DNA of 64,000 nucleotides from an uncultured Lachnospiraceae bacterium (GCA_905197485.1 CAJJYZ010000005.1:1-64000), one strand, 5' to 3'; positions 8,641-17,673 are shown, counted from the first letter of the stretch. A program made the numbers and translations. The notes: generated by a model from the sequence alone, not told the origin.

Positions 8641-9217
8641 AATATTCTATGTAATGGGGAAAAGTTCTTCGGGAAAAGATACGATTTTTAAACGAATCAG
8701 GGAGGAGTTACCGGAACTTCATACGATTCTTTTATATACGACCCGTCCGATTCGAGAAGGTGAAAAAGATGGGGTAGAGTACTATTTTACAGATGAAGCG
8801 AAACGGGAAGAACTGGAAAGAGCCGGAAAATTGATTGAATCCAGAACTTATGATACCGTTCATGGGAAATGGTCGTATTTTACAGCGGATGACGGACAGA
8901 TTGATTTGACAAAAGCAAGTTATCTTGTGATAGGGACCTTGGTTTCCTATGAGAAGATGAAGCAATATTTTGGAGCGGACGAGATTGTGCCGATTTATAT
9001 TGAAGTGGAGGATGGTGAGAGGTTATCACGCGCCTTGTTGAGAGAACGACAGCAGGCTCATCCGAAATATGCGGAGATGTGCAGAAGATTTCTGGCAGAC
9101 ACAGAAGATTTCTCGGAAGAAAACTTGAAAAAATGTGGAATTACACACAGATATGATAATAGAAATATAGAAGAGTGTATCAAAGAAATAATTCTAGGTA
9201 TTCGGTCGAAATTATGA
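8633..9217 (+). CDS. gmk: Guanylate kinase-like P-loop kinase
   Basis: A 194-residue protein with Walker A GKSSSGKDT at the N-terminus, then the GMP-kinase features TTRPIREGEKDGVEYYF and a central YLVIGTLVSYEKMK segment. It phosphorylates GMP (or a similar nucleoside monophosphate) with ATP. It overlaps the decarboxylase by 8 bases, so the two are co-translated. It sits where Bacillus carries tmk, so substrate drift is possible; a second, canonical gmk may exist elsewhere in the genome. Confidence 0.75.
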   Translation: MGKIFYVMGKSSSGKDTIFKRIREELPELHTILLYTTRPIREGEKDGVEYYFTDEAKREELERAGKLIESRTYDTVHGKWSYFTADDGQIDLTKASYLVIGTLVSYEKMKQYFGADEIVPIYIEVEDGERLSRALLRERQQAHPKYAEMCRRFLADTEDFSEENLKKCGITHRYDNRNIEECIKEIILGIRSKL

Positions 9218-9288
9218 TATACTAATCTATGTATAGATGCAAAAAATGTTATGAAGATAACAATCAACAAGAAGGGCATGGTGATAGT

Positions 9289-10278
9289 ATGAAGGGTTTC
9301 AAAGACGTCATTGGACATAACGACATTATTCAGTATATTCAGAATGCAGTGACAGAAGGAAAAGTATCGCAGGCATACATTTTGAATGGCGAACGTGGTT
9401 CCGGGAAGAAGATGCTGGCGAATTTATTTGCCATGACTTTGCAGTGCGAGAAAGGCGGAAAAGAGCCATGTGGTGAGTGTCATTCCTGTAAGCAGGCAAT
9501 CAGCGGCAATAATCCGGATATTATCCGGGTGGAACATGATAAGCCGAACACTATCAGTGTAGATGATGTGAGAACGCAGATTAATAATGATGTGATGATT
9601 AAGCCATATAGCTGTCCATATAAGATTTATATTATTCCGGATGCGGATTTGCTGTCCGTACAGGCGCAGAATGCGCTTCTGAAAACAATCGAGGAGCCGC
9701 CGGAGTATGTTGTATTCTTCCTGTTAACGGAGAATGTGGAGAGTCTCTTGCCAACGATTATGTCGCGCTGTGTGATGTTGAAGCTTCGGAATATTAAGAC
9801 AACATTGATTCGCAAGTATTTGATGGAGATTATGGGAGTTCCGGATTATCAGGCGGATGTGTGTGCCGCGTTTGCACAGGGAAATATGGGACGTGCTATC
9901 ATGCTCGCATCTTCGGAACATTTTAATGAGATTAAAGAAGAGGCATTACAGCTTCTCCGGAACATCAATGATATGGAAATACCGGATATTGTTGCGGCAT
10001 TGAAGAAGATTAATACATACAAACTAGAAATCTCGGACTACCTGGACATTATTATGATTTGGTATCGGGATGTTCTGATTTACAAGGCGACAAAAGATGT
10101 GAATGGCGTTGTCTTTGCAGACCAGTTGAAATATTTAAAAGAGAGGGCAAATAAGAGTTCTTACGAAGGAATCGAGACTATTTTAGACAGTCTCGAAAAA
10201 GCAAAAGCGCGTTTGAAAGCGAACGTGAATTTTGACCTTGTCATGGAGCTGTTATTGCTGACAATAAAGGAGAACTAG
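9289..10278 (+). CDS. holB: DNA polymerase III delta-prime subunit
   Basis: A 329-residue clamp-loader subunit. It begins GFKDVIGHNDIIQYIQ, with a modified P-loop GERGSGKK, zinc site C-x8-C-x2-C-x2-C (CEKGGKEPCGECHSC) and the sensor region ALLKTIEEPPEYVVFFLLTE. It works with DnaX and delta to load the sliding clamp. The open frame extends to 9229, but the extra residues are not family-like. The ATG at 9289, with GAAGGG upstream, is chosen. It lies 3 bases from ricT. Confidence 0.9.
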   Translation: MKGFKDVIGHNDIIQYIQNAVTEGKVSQAYILNGERGSGKKMLANLFAMTLQCEKGGKEPCGECHSCKQAISGNNPDIIRVEHDKPNTISVDDVRTQINNDVMIKPYSCPYKIYIIPDADLLSVQAQNALLKTIEEPPEYVVFFLLTENVESLLPTIMSRCVMLKLRNIKTTLIRKYLMEIMGVPDYQADVCAAFAQGNMGRAIMLASSEHFNEIKEEALQLLRNINDMEIPDIVAALKKINTYKLEISDYLDIIMIWYRDVLIYKATKDVNGVVFADQLKYLKERANKSSYEGIETILDSLEKAKARLKANVNFDLVMELLLLTIKEN

Positions 10279-10280
10279 AC

Positions 10281-11192
10281 ATGACAGAAGTAATTGGTGT
10301 AAGGTTTCGTACGGCAGGAAAGATTTATTATTTTTCTCCGGGGAAACTTCATATCAAACGGGGAGAGAATGTAATCGTAGAGACTACGAGAGGCGTAGAA
10401 TTCGGTACGGTTGTAATGGAGCCGAAGAATATCGAGGAGATGGAGATTACACAGCCTTTAAAATCGGTGATTCGTGTAGCCACAGAGGAAGACCAGAAGG
10501 TGGAGGCGAAGAACAAAGAGAAGGAAAAAGAAGCATTCCAGATTTGTCTCGAAAAGATTCGCAAGCATGGGCTTGAGATGAAATTAATCGATGCGGAATA
10601 TACGTTTGATAATAATAAAGTACTATTTTATTTTACGGCGGATGGAAGGATTGATTTCCGCGAGCTGGTAAAAGATTTGGCGGCTGTATTCCGGACAAGA
10701 ATCGAGCTTCGTCAGATTGGCGTACGTGACGAGACGAAGATTCGTGGAGGAATCGGAATCTGCGGAAGACCGCTTTGCTGTCACACATATTTATCCGAGT
10801 TCGCGCCGGTTTCGATTAAGATGGCAAAGGAACAGAATCTTTCGCTGAATCCGACCAAAATTTCCGGAGTGTGCGGAAGATTGATGTGCTGTCTTACAAA
10901 TGAAGAAGAGACTTATGAGTATTTGAACAGTCGTCTTCCGTCGGTGGGAGATATTGTGCATACCGTAGACGGATTCCGAGGAGAGGTACAGAGCCTGAGC
11001 GTTCTGCGCCAGATTGTAAAAGTCATCATCACATTGGATAATGACGAGAAGGAAATTCGCGAGTACAAGGTAGATGAATTGAAATTTAAACCGAGACGTA
11101 AGAAAAACGATGTCAGACTGTCAAGAGAAGAGATGCGTGAACTTGCGGCTCTGGAGAAGAATGAGGGAGCGTCAAAACTGGATGGAGAATAG
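10281..11192 (+). CDS. ricT: RicT/YaaT PSP1-domain protein, iron-sulfur regulatory complex subunit
   Basis: A 303-residue PSP1-domain protein. The conserved cysteine block GICGRPLCCHTYL ... GVCGRLMCCLTNE marks RicT, which with RicA and RicF binds Fe-S clusters and, in Bacillus, aids RNase Y mRNA maturation and Spo0A phosphorylation. It lies in the classic holB-ricT-trmN6-rsmI order. Its stop overlaps the start of the methyltransferase by 11 bases. Confidence 0.9.
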   Translation: MTEVIGVRFRTAGKIYYFSPGKLHIKRGENVIVETTRGVEFGTVVMEPKNIEEMEITQPLKSVIRVATEEDQKVEAKNKEKEKEAFQICLEKIRKHGLEMKLIDAEYTFDNNKVLFYFTADGRIDFRELVKDLAAVFRTRIELRQIGVRDETKIRGGIGICGRPLCCHTYLSEFAPVSIKMAKEQNLSLNPTKISGVCGRLMCCLTNEEETYEYLNSRLPSVGDIVHTVDGFRGEVQSLSVLRQIVKVIITLDNDEKEIREYKVDELKFKPRRKKNDVRLSREEMRELAALEKNEGASKLDGE

Positions 11193-11922
11193 GATAAAGC
11201 CGGGAGAGAGGCTGGATGATTTGCAGGTAAAAGGCTATCAGATTATTCAGAACCCGAATAAATTCTGCTTTGGAATGGATGCGGTGCTTTTGGCGAATTT
11301 TGCAAAAGTAAAAAAAGGAGAGAAAGCGCTGGATTTAGGGACAGGAACGGGAATTATCCCGATTCTTCTGGAAGCAAAGACAAGCGGAGAAGCTTTTTAC
11401 GGACTTGAAATCCAAGAAGAAAGTGCAGATATGGCAACAAGAAGTGTTGCATGGAATCATTTGGAAAATAAAATTCAGATTGTAACAGGGGATATCAAAG
11501 AGGCAGCCACAATATTTGGCCCTGCCTCTTTTGATGTTATTACTACGAACCCGCCTTATATGATTGGAGAACATGGAATCCGTAATGCCCAGGATGCGAA
11601 GTCGATTGCGCGTCATGAGGTGTTATGTACTCTGGACGATATTTTGAGAGAGAGTGCCAGAATCTTAAAACCAGGGGGGAGATTCTACATGGTTCACAGA
11701 CCGTTCCGACTTGCGGAAATATTTTCGAAGATGTGTGCCTGTAAGATTGAACCGAAACGAATGCGGCTCGTGCATCCGTACATAGACAAAGAGCCGAATA
11801 TGGTACTGATTGAAGGCAGACGGGGTGGAAATCCGCGGATGACAGTAGAGCGTCCTCTGATTGTATATAAGGATGTCAATGTATATGCGGATGAACTGTT
11901 GACGGAGTATGGGTTAAAGTAA
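11182..11922 (+). CDS. tRNA1(Val) A37 N6-methyltransferase-like protein (YabB/TrmN6)
   Basis: A 246-residue SAM-dependent methyltransferase. It starts MENRIKPGERLDDLQVKGYQ, has the SAM motif ALDLGTGTGIIPILL and the catalytic TTNPPYM motif of N6-adenine methyltransferases. The frame is open back to 11110 inside ricT, but the first 24 residues are not family-like. The ATG at 11182 is preceded by GAGGGAG. It is translationally coupled to ricT. Confidence 0.83.
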   Translation: MENRIKPGERLDDLQVKGYQIIQNPNKFCFGMDAVLLANFAKVKKGEKALDLGTGTGIIPILLEAKTSGEAFYGLEIQEESADMATRSVAWNHLENKIQIVTGDIKEAATIFGPASFDVITTNPPYMIGEHGIRNAQDAKSIARHEVLCTLDDILRESARILKPGGRFYMVHRPFRLAEIFSKMCACKIEPKRMRLVHPYIDKEPNMVLIEGRRGGNPRMTVERPLIVYKDVNVYADELLTEYGLK

Positions 11923-11934
11923 AGGAGTATGGAT

Positions 11935-12771
11935 ATGCCGGGAAGACTATATTTATGTGCAACACCGATTGGAAATCTGGAAGATATGACATATCGTGTA
12001 GTCCGGGTGCTGCAGGAGGTAGATTTGATAGCGGCAGAGGATACGAGAAATAGTATCAAGCTTTTAAATCATTTTGAAATTAAAACGCCAATGACAAGTT
12101 ATCATGAATATAACAAAATCGAGAAGGGGCAGAAGCTTGTAGAAAAAATGCAGGCAGGAATGAATCTTGCTTTGATTACAGATGCAGGAACTCCGGGAAT
12201 TTCCGACCCGGGAGAAGAGTTGGTGAAAATGTGTTATGAAGCCGGAATCGAGGTGACATCCCTGCCGGGAGCGGCTGCCTGTATTACGGCATTGACGCTT
12301 TCCGGGTTGTCTACGAGGAGATTTGCCTTTGAGGCATTTCTTCCGACGGATAAGAAGGAAAAGCAGGAAGTGCTGCAGGAGCTTGTGAACGAGACGAGAA
12401 CTATCATTATGTATGAGGCGCCGCACCGTCTTTTGAAGACATTACGCGAGCTTTTTGAGGTGCTTGGCAATCGAAAGATTACGGTATGCCGGGAATTGAC
12501 GAAGAAGCATGAGACGGCATTTCAGACGACATTTTCTGAGGCGATTGCACATTATGAAGCGCAGGAGCCGAAAGGGGAATGTGTGCTCGTGATTGAAGGA
12601 AAGAGCAGACAGGAACTGAAACAGGAGGCTATCGCGAAATGGGAGGAAATGGAGATTTCTGAACATATGGATTATTATATGAAACAAGGTTTCGATAAAA
12701 AAGAGGCTATGAAGAAGGTTGCGAAGGACCGGGGAATCGGAAAACGGGACGTTTATCAGATGTTATTGTAG
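11935..12771 (+). CDS. rsmI: 16S rRNA (cytidine1402-2'-O)-methyltransferase RsmI
   Basis: A 278-residue tetrapyrrole-methylase-fold enzyme that methylates C1402 in the ribosomal decoding centre. Motifs are LYLCATPIGNLEDMTYR, IAAEDTRNS, ITDAGTPGISDPGE and LPGAAACITAL. The ATG at 11929 is only one base from AAAGGAG; the ATG at 11935 has seven-base spacing and is chosen. It is the last gene of the conserved block and is followed by a terminator. YabA and YazA, present between these genes in Bacillus, are absent. Confidence 0.93.
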   Translation: MPGRLYLCATPIGNLEDMTYRVVRVLQEVDLIAAEDTRNSIKLLNHFEIKTPMTSYHEYNKIEKGQKLVEKMQAGMNLALITDAGTPGISDPGEELVKMCYEAGIEVTSLPGAAACITALTLSGLSTRRFAFEAFLPTDKKEKQEVLQELVNETRTIIMYEAPHRLLKTLRELFEVLGNRKITVCRELTKKHETAFQTTFSEAIAHYEAQEPKGECVLVIEGKSRQELKQEAIAKWEEMEISEHMDYYMKQGFDKKEAMKKVAKDRGIGKRDVYQMLL

Positions 12772-12831
12772 AAGAAATGATATATTTTTCTGGATATTTC
12801 GTCAACTTGACTAAGCATTGCAAAAAAATTT

Positions 12832-12867
12832 GTTCAACTTGGGCATAGACCAGGTTGAACTTTTTTT
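12832..12867 (+). terminator. Terminator after rsmI
   Basis: GTTCAACTTGG pairs with CCAGGTTGAAC (one G-U) around a 7-base loop and is followed by seven T residues. Confidence 0.85.
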
Positions 12868-12917
12868 ATATACTTTTTATCAGAATAAAACGTAAGATTT
12901 TTAGGAGGAACATTAAA

Positions 12918-14030
12918 ATGGCAAGTTTATCGCTGAAAAACATTAGCAAAGTTTATCCAAACGGTTTCGTAGCCGTTAAGGATTTTAATCTTGAAATCGA
13001 AGATAAAGAATTTATCATCTTCGTAGGACCATCCGGATGTGGTAAATCTACAACACTCCGTATGATTGCAGGTCTGGAAGAAATCTCTTCTGGAGAATTA
13101 AAAATTGGTGACAAAGTCGTAAACGACGTAGAACCAAAAGACAGAGATATCGCGATGGTATTCCAGAACTACGCTTTGTACCCACATATGACAGTATATG
13201 ATAACATGGCATTTGGTCTTAAATTAAGAAAAGTACCAAAGGATGAAATTGATAAAATGGTTCGTGAAGCTGCTAAGATTCTTGACCTTGAAGCTTTATT
13301 AGACCGTAAACCAAAGGCTTTATCAGGTGGACAGAGACAGCGTGTTGCTATGGGACGTGCTATCGTTCGTAATCCGAAGGTATTCCTTATGGATGAGCCT
13401 TTATCAAACCTTGATGCAAAACTTCGTGGACAGATGCGTATCGAGATTTCTAAATTACACCAGAGATTAGGTACAACAATCATCTACGTAACACATGACC
13501 AGACAGAGGCTATGACACTTGGTACAAGAATCGTAGTTATGAGTGCTGGTGTTGTTCAGCAGGTAGATACACCACAGGTATTATACGATACACCATGTAA
13601 CTTATTCGTAGCTGGTTTCATCGGTTCACCACAGATGAACTTCGTAGACGCTACATGTGTAGTAGAAGGAAACAGAGTATTCCTTCAGGCTGGACCGGCT
13701 AAGATTGAATTACCGGAAGCAAAAGCTCAGAAATTAATCGAAGGTGGATACAATGGCAAGACAGTTGTACTTGGTATCCGTCCAGAAGACATTTACGATG
13801 ACCCAGAATTCATCGCAGCTTCACCAAACACAGTAATCGAAGCAACAATTCGTGTATACGAGATGTTAGGTGCAGAAGTATTCTTACACTTCGATTACGA
13901 AGGAGTTTCTATGACAGCCAGAGTAAATCCTAGAACAACAACAAGAACAGGTGATACTGTACACTTCGCTCTTGATGCACAGAAGATTCACGTATTCGAT
14001 AAAGAAACAGAACTTACAATTACAAATTAA
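12918..14030 (+). CDS. Sugar ABC transporter ATP-binding protein (MsmK/UgpC family)
   Basis: A 370-residue ATPase of the CUT1 class. Walker A is GPSGCGKST, the Q-loop is in AMVFQNYALYPHMTVYDN, the signature is LSGGQRQRVAMGRA, Walker B is VFLMDEPLSNLDAKLRGQ, followed by H-loop VTHDQTEA and a C-terminal TOBE/OB regulatory domain. In Firmicutes such ATPases energise several sugar importers. Here it stands alone between two terminators with no permease or binding protein, which supports a shared multi-importer role. Codon use is strongly biased toward highly expressed-gene codons, unlike neighbours. The ATG at 12918 follows AGGAGG; the upstream extension to 12855 overlaps the terminator and is not real. 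Confidence 0.92.
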   Translation: MASLSLKNISKVYPNGFVAVKDFNLEIEDKEFIIFVGPSGCGKSTTLRMIAGLEEISSGELKIGDKVVNDVEPKDRDIAMVFQNYALYPHMTVYDNMAFGLKLRKVPKDEIDKMVREAAKILDLEALLDRKPKALSGGQRQRVAMGRAIVRNPKVFLMDEPLSNLDAKLRGQMRIEISKLHQRLGTTIIYVTHDQTEAMTLGTRIVVMSAGVVQQVDTPQVLYDTPCNLFVAGFIGSPQMNFVDATCVVEGNRVFLQAGPAKIELPEAKAQKLIEGGYNGKTVVLGIRPEDIYDDPEFIAASPNTVIEATIRVYEMLGAEVFLHFDYEGVSMTARVNPRTTTRTGDTVHFALDAQKIHVFDKETELTITN

Positions 14031-14044
14031 TGATGTAATGATGA

Positions 14045-14072
14045 GGACGGAGCTTTTGGCTTCGTCCTTTTT
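14045..14072 (+). terminator. Terminator after the sugar ABC ATPase
   Basis: GGACGGAGC (14045-14053) pairs with GCTTCGTCC (14059-14067) around TTTTG, then five T residues. Confidence 0.85.
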
Positions 14073-14078
14073 ATGCAA

Positions 14079-14315
14079 TCAGCTTGTTTCTTTTAGCTGT
14101 TTAAGAAGAAAATGATATCGTTTCTGTGCGGCATTGCTTTCGTAGATATAGCAGTCGATTAAATCCGGGTCCATAACATTCTGAAAGTTTTCGTAAGCGG
14201 TATCCATCTCAAGTTTTACTTTTTCTATTTCTCTTATAAGAAGAGGATTCTGGATAGTTTGTTCTTTTTTTCTTAATATAAGATTTTTCCTTGATTTTTT
14301 CCAAAATAATTTCAT
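14079..14315 (-). CDS. YaaL family protein (DUF2508)
   Basis: A 78-residue basic, helical protein with the ending AQKRYHFLLKQLKE and the middle EIEKVKLEMDTAYENFQNVMDPDLIDCYIYE, typical of DUF2508/YaaL. Function is unknown. In Bacillus yaaL lies directly before bofA; here yaaL and the BofA-like gene are still neighbours but divergent, which supports both calls. Confidence 0.75.
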   Translation of the reverse strand: MKLFWKKSRKNLILRKKEQTIQNPLLIREIEKVKLEMDTAYENFQNVMDPDLIDCYIYESNAAQKRYHFLLKQLKETS

Positions 14316-14430
14316 AGAGCCTCCTTTTTCTGCGTGTGGGATTGTTTTGCCTTTGTTTTTAGTATAGACAAAATGAAGGAATGAAATACCAGGTTTTTGA
14401 TATACATGTATAAAAAGGAGAAATATTTTT

Positions 14431-14640
14431 ATGGAAAAGAATCATGGCGGTATGGTGATTAATTTCATTATTCGGGCGGTAGTAGGAATGGGATTTATCT
14501 TTTTTGTAAACAAATATCTTGACTATCGAAACATTCCAGTTTCGGTTGGGATGAACGGAGCTTCATTTTTGACAACAGGATTCCTTGGAATCCCTGGGAT
14601 TCTTCTTCTTTATGGAATCCTGTTTTATAAAATTTTGTAG
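14431..14640 (+). CDS. BofA-like pro-sigma-K processing regulator
   Basis: A 69-residue membrane protein with two hydrophobic segments (about 10-28 and 46-68) and the family signature VGMNGASFLTTGFLGIPGIL. BofA inhibits the SpoIVFB protease that activates sigma-K in the mother cell of sporulating Firmicutes. Shine-Dalgarno AAAAGGAG lies about 10 bases upstream. It implies the host is, or descends from, a spore former. Confidence 0.82.
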   Translation: MEKNHGGMVINFIIRAVVGMGFIFFVNKYLDYRNIPVSVGMNGASFLTTGFLGIPGILLLYGILFYKIL

Positions 14641-14676
14641 AAAACCGACAAAGTTTTATGATTTTTAATTTATCTA

Positions 14677-14705
14677 TGGACAAGTAGAAGAAAGCGGTCT
14701 ATAAT
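14677..14705 (+). promoter_or_regulatory. Promoter of the tad operon
   Basis: TGGACA at 14677-14682 and TATAAT at 14700-14705 with a 17-base spacer, about 110 bases before the first tad gene. This leaves a leader of roughly 100 nt. Confidence 0.7.
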
Positions 14706-14817
14706 ACACCTCACAAGTCACAGTTATTTCTTAGTAACAACACTTCAATGATATGCATCATCTGTTAATTCACTTGTCATGTCGGGCAACGAATTTCAGC
14801 AAAATCAGGAGGAAAAA

Positions 14818-15783
14818 GTGGAGAAAAAATGTTTTGTTATATGTGATAATGAGCGTGAATATGCGTTCCGGTTATCGTCTCTGCTTTCCAAGAAGATTGA
14901 ATATCAGATTCATGTCTGCAGTTCTTTTCTGGAAGTACAGAACATTGCAGAGGAAAAGAAAATCGGGATTCTTCTTATCGAAGAGGATATGATGGAGAAT
15001 CAAAACGAATCTTCTGCAGAAGTTGTGATTTTTCTTTCAGAAGAGAGCAGGGAAGGAGAGAACAAGATTTGCAAGTATCAGTCTTTTGATGATATTCTTT
15101 CGGATATTTTAACTATCTGTATGGCGGAAGAACAACAAGGAATTTTGAAGAGACAGATGTGCAGGAATTGTAGTCTGATTGGAATTTATTCACCGATACA
15201 TAGAACAGGGAAGACAACATTTGCCATTGCCCTCGGAAAGGAGGCGGCGAAGAGAGAAAGCGTCCTTTATCTGAATCTGGAGACTTATTCCGGTTGGGAA
15301 GAGTGGACCGGAAGGGAGGAACCATATACTCTGGCAGATTTGCTTTATTATGCCAGGCAGGAAAAGGGCAATCTTGAAACTCGGATAGGGGCTATGACGG
15401 GATATCTGGACGAATTGGCATACATTGCTCCGATGGAAATGAGCGAGGACTTAAAGGCGGTGACGCCGAGTGAGTGGATGGAACTACTGGAAACATTGAG
15501 AAACCGTAAGATTTATAAAAAAATCATTTTAGATTTCGGAGAATGTGTGCAAGGGTTATGGGATATGCTTTCTATGTGTCAGGAGATATACATGCCGGTC
15601 AGGACAGGAAGAATAGCCAGAGGAAAAATACTTCAATTTGAGAAAAATGCAAGAATGCTTGGGAGAGAGGAGTTGTTGGAGAGAATGGTAAAGATTCAGT
15701 TGGATAAAGATATTTCCAAAGATGTGAAGCGCATTCTGAAGCGAAAGGAGTGGCAGGATGATAGAGCCGGAAGAGCTTCATAG
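14818..15783 (+). CDS. tadZ: TadZ/CpaE-like pilus-localisation ATPase
   Basis: A 321-residue protein with an N-terminal receiver-like domain (CFVICDNEREYAFRL, lacking clear phosphorylation Asp chemistry) and a ParA/MinD-like P-loop domain (IGIYSPIHRTGKTTFAIALG). TadZ places the Tad secretion machine at a cell pole or site. The frame is open to an ATG at 14779, but no Shine-Dalgarno precedes it. AGGAGG stands six bases before the GTG at 14818, which also gives a normal TadZ N-terminus. It overlaps tadA by 26 bases. Confidence 0.83.
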   Translation: MEKKCFVICDNEREYAFRLSSLLSKKIEYQIHVCSSFLEVQNIAEEKKIGILLIEEDMMENQNESSAEVVIFLSEESREGENKICKYQSFDDILSDILTICMAEEQQGILKRQMCRNCSLIGIYSPIHRTGKTTFAIALGKEAAKRESVLYLNLETYSGWEEWTGREEPYTLADLLYYARQEKGNLETRIGAMTGYLDELAYIAPMEMSEDLKAVTPSEWMELLETLRNRKIYKKIILDFGECVQGLWDMLSMCQEIYMPVRTGRIARGKILQFEKNARMLGREELLERMVKIQLDKDISKDVKRILKRKEWQDDRAGRAS

Positions 15784-16990
15784 AAGAGTATTGCAGGAGA
15801 TTGATTTAACAGAAGAAATCACAGATGAAGATTTGGTAGAGATTATCTACCGGGTGCTAGATACCTATTCGGAAGAAGAATATGTATCCCTGAAGGAGAA
15901 GACGGAACTCGGAAAGGAACTTTTCAATGCTTTTCGAAAGCTTGATATTTTGCAGGAATTTTTGGAAGATGAGACTATCACAGAAGTGATGATTAATGGG
16001 ACACAGAATATTTTCTTTGAAAGAGATGGAAAAATCATACAAAGTGATAAAAGATTTGGTTCGAGAAAGAAACTTGAGGATGTCATTCAGCAGATGGTAG
16101 CAGAGACGAACCGCATGGTAAACGAGTCGGTACCGATTGTAGATACGAGACTTTCGGATGGTTCGAGGGTGAATGTCGTGCTATATCCAACAGCTCTGAA
16201 TGGTCCCATTGTTACAATCCGAAAATTTGCAAAAGAGGTCATTACACTGGAACGCCTGCGGATGTGGGGGGCAGTGAATCAAGAAATCATTTCATTTTTA
16301 AAAATCTTAGTCAGTTCAAAATATAACATTTTTATCAGTGGCGGAACCGGCTCCGGGAAAACCACATTTCTAAACGCGTTATCGCAATATATACCGAAAG
16401 ACGAACGAGTCATTACAATTGAGGACAGTGCGGAACTGAAGCTGCAGGGAATCCCGAATCTGGTGAGCCTGGAGGCAAGAAATGCCAATATGGAAGGAGA
16501 AGGAGAGATTAGCATCCGAGCTCTTATTAGAACGGCACTTCGTATGAGACCAGATAGAATCATTGTCGGTGAGGTAAGAGGAAAAGAAGCGATTGATATG
16601 CTGCAGGCGATGAATACCGGACATGACGGTTCTTTGAGTACCGGGCATGCGAATAGCCCGGGGGATATGATTTCAAGATTAGAGACCATGATTCTTATGG
16701 GAATGGAACTTCCTCTTTCTGCGATTCAAAGGCAGATAGCTTCCGGAATTGATATTTTGGTTCATCTTGGGAGACTAAGAGATAAGAGCAGGAAAGTATT
16801 GTCTGTAGAAGAGATAACAGGCTGTGAAAATGGTTCTGTCATAAGAAATGTATTGTATCGTTTTCAGGAGACAGGTGTAAAAAACAAAAAAGTGATAGGA
16901 AAGTGGGTGAAAGAAAATGAAATGAAAAACCGAGAGAAGTTATTGGCAGCGGGATATTACCCGGAAAGAGTATGCGATAGCGGCATGTAA
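15758..16990 (+). CDS. tadA: CpaF/TadA family secretion ATPase
   Basis: A 410-residue hexameric ATPase powering Tad pilus assembly and retraction. After the helical N-terminus come FLEDETITEVMINGTQNIFFER, VDTRLSDGSRVNVVL, Walker A GGTGSGKTT, the Asp box RVITIEDSAELKLQ, Walker B RIIVGEVRG, and the His box TGHDGSLSTGHANSPGD. Length is normal. Its C-terminal 20 residues overlap the N-terminal coding part of the next gene in another frame. Confidence 0.93.
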   Translation: MIEPEELHRRVLQEIDLTEEITDEDLVEIIYRVLDTYSEEEYVSLKEKTELGKELFNAFRKLDILQEFLEDETITEVMINGTQNIFFERDGKIIQSDKRFGSRKKLEDVIQQMVAETNRMVNESVPIVDTRLSDGSRVNVVLYPTALNGPIVTIRKFAKEVITLERLRMWGAVNQEIISFLKILVSSKYNIFISGGTGSGKTTFLNALSQYIPKDERVITIEDSAELKLQGIPNLVSLEARNANMEGEGEISIRALIRTALRMRPDRIIVGEVRGKEAIDMLQAMNTGHDGSLSTGHANSPGDMISRLETMILMGMELPLSAIQRQIASGIDILVHLGRLRDKSRKVLSVEEITGCENGSVIRNVLYRFQETGVKNKKVIGKWVKENEMKNREKLLAAGYYPERVCDSGM

Positions 16991-17009
16991 AGGAATCGGA
17001 AGTTTCGGA

Positions 17010-17672
17010 ATGCTGATTTATCTGTTTTATCATTCTCTGATTGCCGGAATCATTCTTTCTCCTTGTCTGATTCTTTATTATACAAACTGGAAGAAAGAAT
17101 ATATCAGAAAAAAGGAACAGGAATTCCGGCAGCAGTTTGGAGAAGCGCTGAAAGCGTTTATGACGGCATTAAATGTAGGATATTCGGTAGAAAATGCGAT
17201 TCGCAGTATTCCAAAGGAAATGAAGCTTTTATTTGGAAATGATGCGGTGATTATCCGGGAATTTTCTTATATGATTCGTCAGCTTGAGATGAATGTGACA
17301 GCAGAGCGAGCGCTGCGTGAATTTGCAGGACGCGTAAAATCTGAGGAAGTCTATAGTTTTGTAACGGTGTTTACTACTTTAAAAAGAAGTGGCGGAGACA
17401 TGATACAGGTGTTGAAACATACCATTGATAAGATTTGTGCCAGTATGGAAGTAAAGCGTGAGATAGAGACGATGATTGCCGCAAAGAAGATGGAATTTCG
17501 CATTATGACAATGATTCCACTTGGAATTATTGTCTATATGAAAATCAGTTTTCCTGAGTTTATGTCTGTTTTGTACGGAAGTACAGTCGGAGTTGTGGTG
17601 ATGAGTGTCTGTCTGCTGATTTATATTGGAGCATGGTATTTAGGAAAACGAATGCTGGAGATTGAGGTGTAA
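17010..17672 (+). CDS. tadB: TadB-like inner membrane platform protein (T2SS F domain)
   Basis: A 220-residue GspF-fold protein. There are TM segments near residues 1-25 and at the C-terminus (LGIIVYMKIS, VVVMSVCLLIYIGAWYLG) and a cytoplasmic helical bundle. It forms the pilus platform with TadC. The ATG at 17010 has only a weak GGAAG site. The frame is open upstream to 16927 and codes for DITRKEYAIAACKGIGS just before this ATG, which looks like the normal TadB N-terminus, but no ATG, GTG or TTG is available there. The true start is therefore uncertain: either a shortened protein or a rare start such as ATT. Confidence 0.8.
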   Translation: MLIYLFYHSLIAGIILSPCLILYYTNWKKEYIRKKEQEFRQQFGEALKAFMTALNVGYSVENAIRSIPKEMKLLFGNDAVIIREFSYMIRQLEMNVTAERALREFAGRVKSEEVYSFVTVFTTLKRSGGDMIQVLKHTIDKICASMEVKREIETMIAAKKMEFRIMTMIPLGIIVYMKISFPEFMSVLYGSTVGVVVMSVCLLIYIGAWYLGKRMLEIEV

Positions 17673-17673
17673 T

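Noticed and set aside
12855..12917. N-terminal extension of the sugar ABC ATPase
   Set aside because: Overlaps the rsmI terminator; a strong AGGAGG marks the later ATG.
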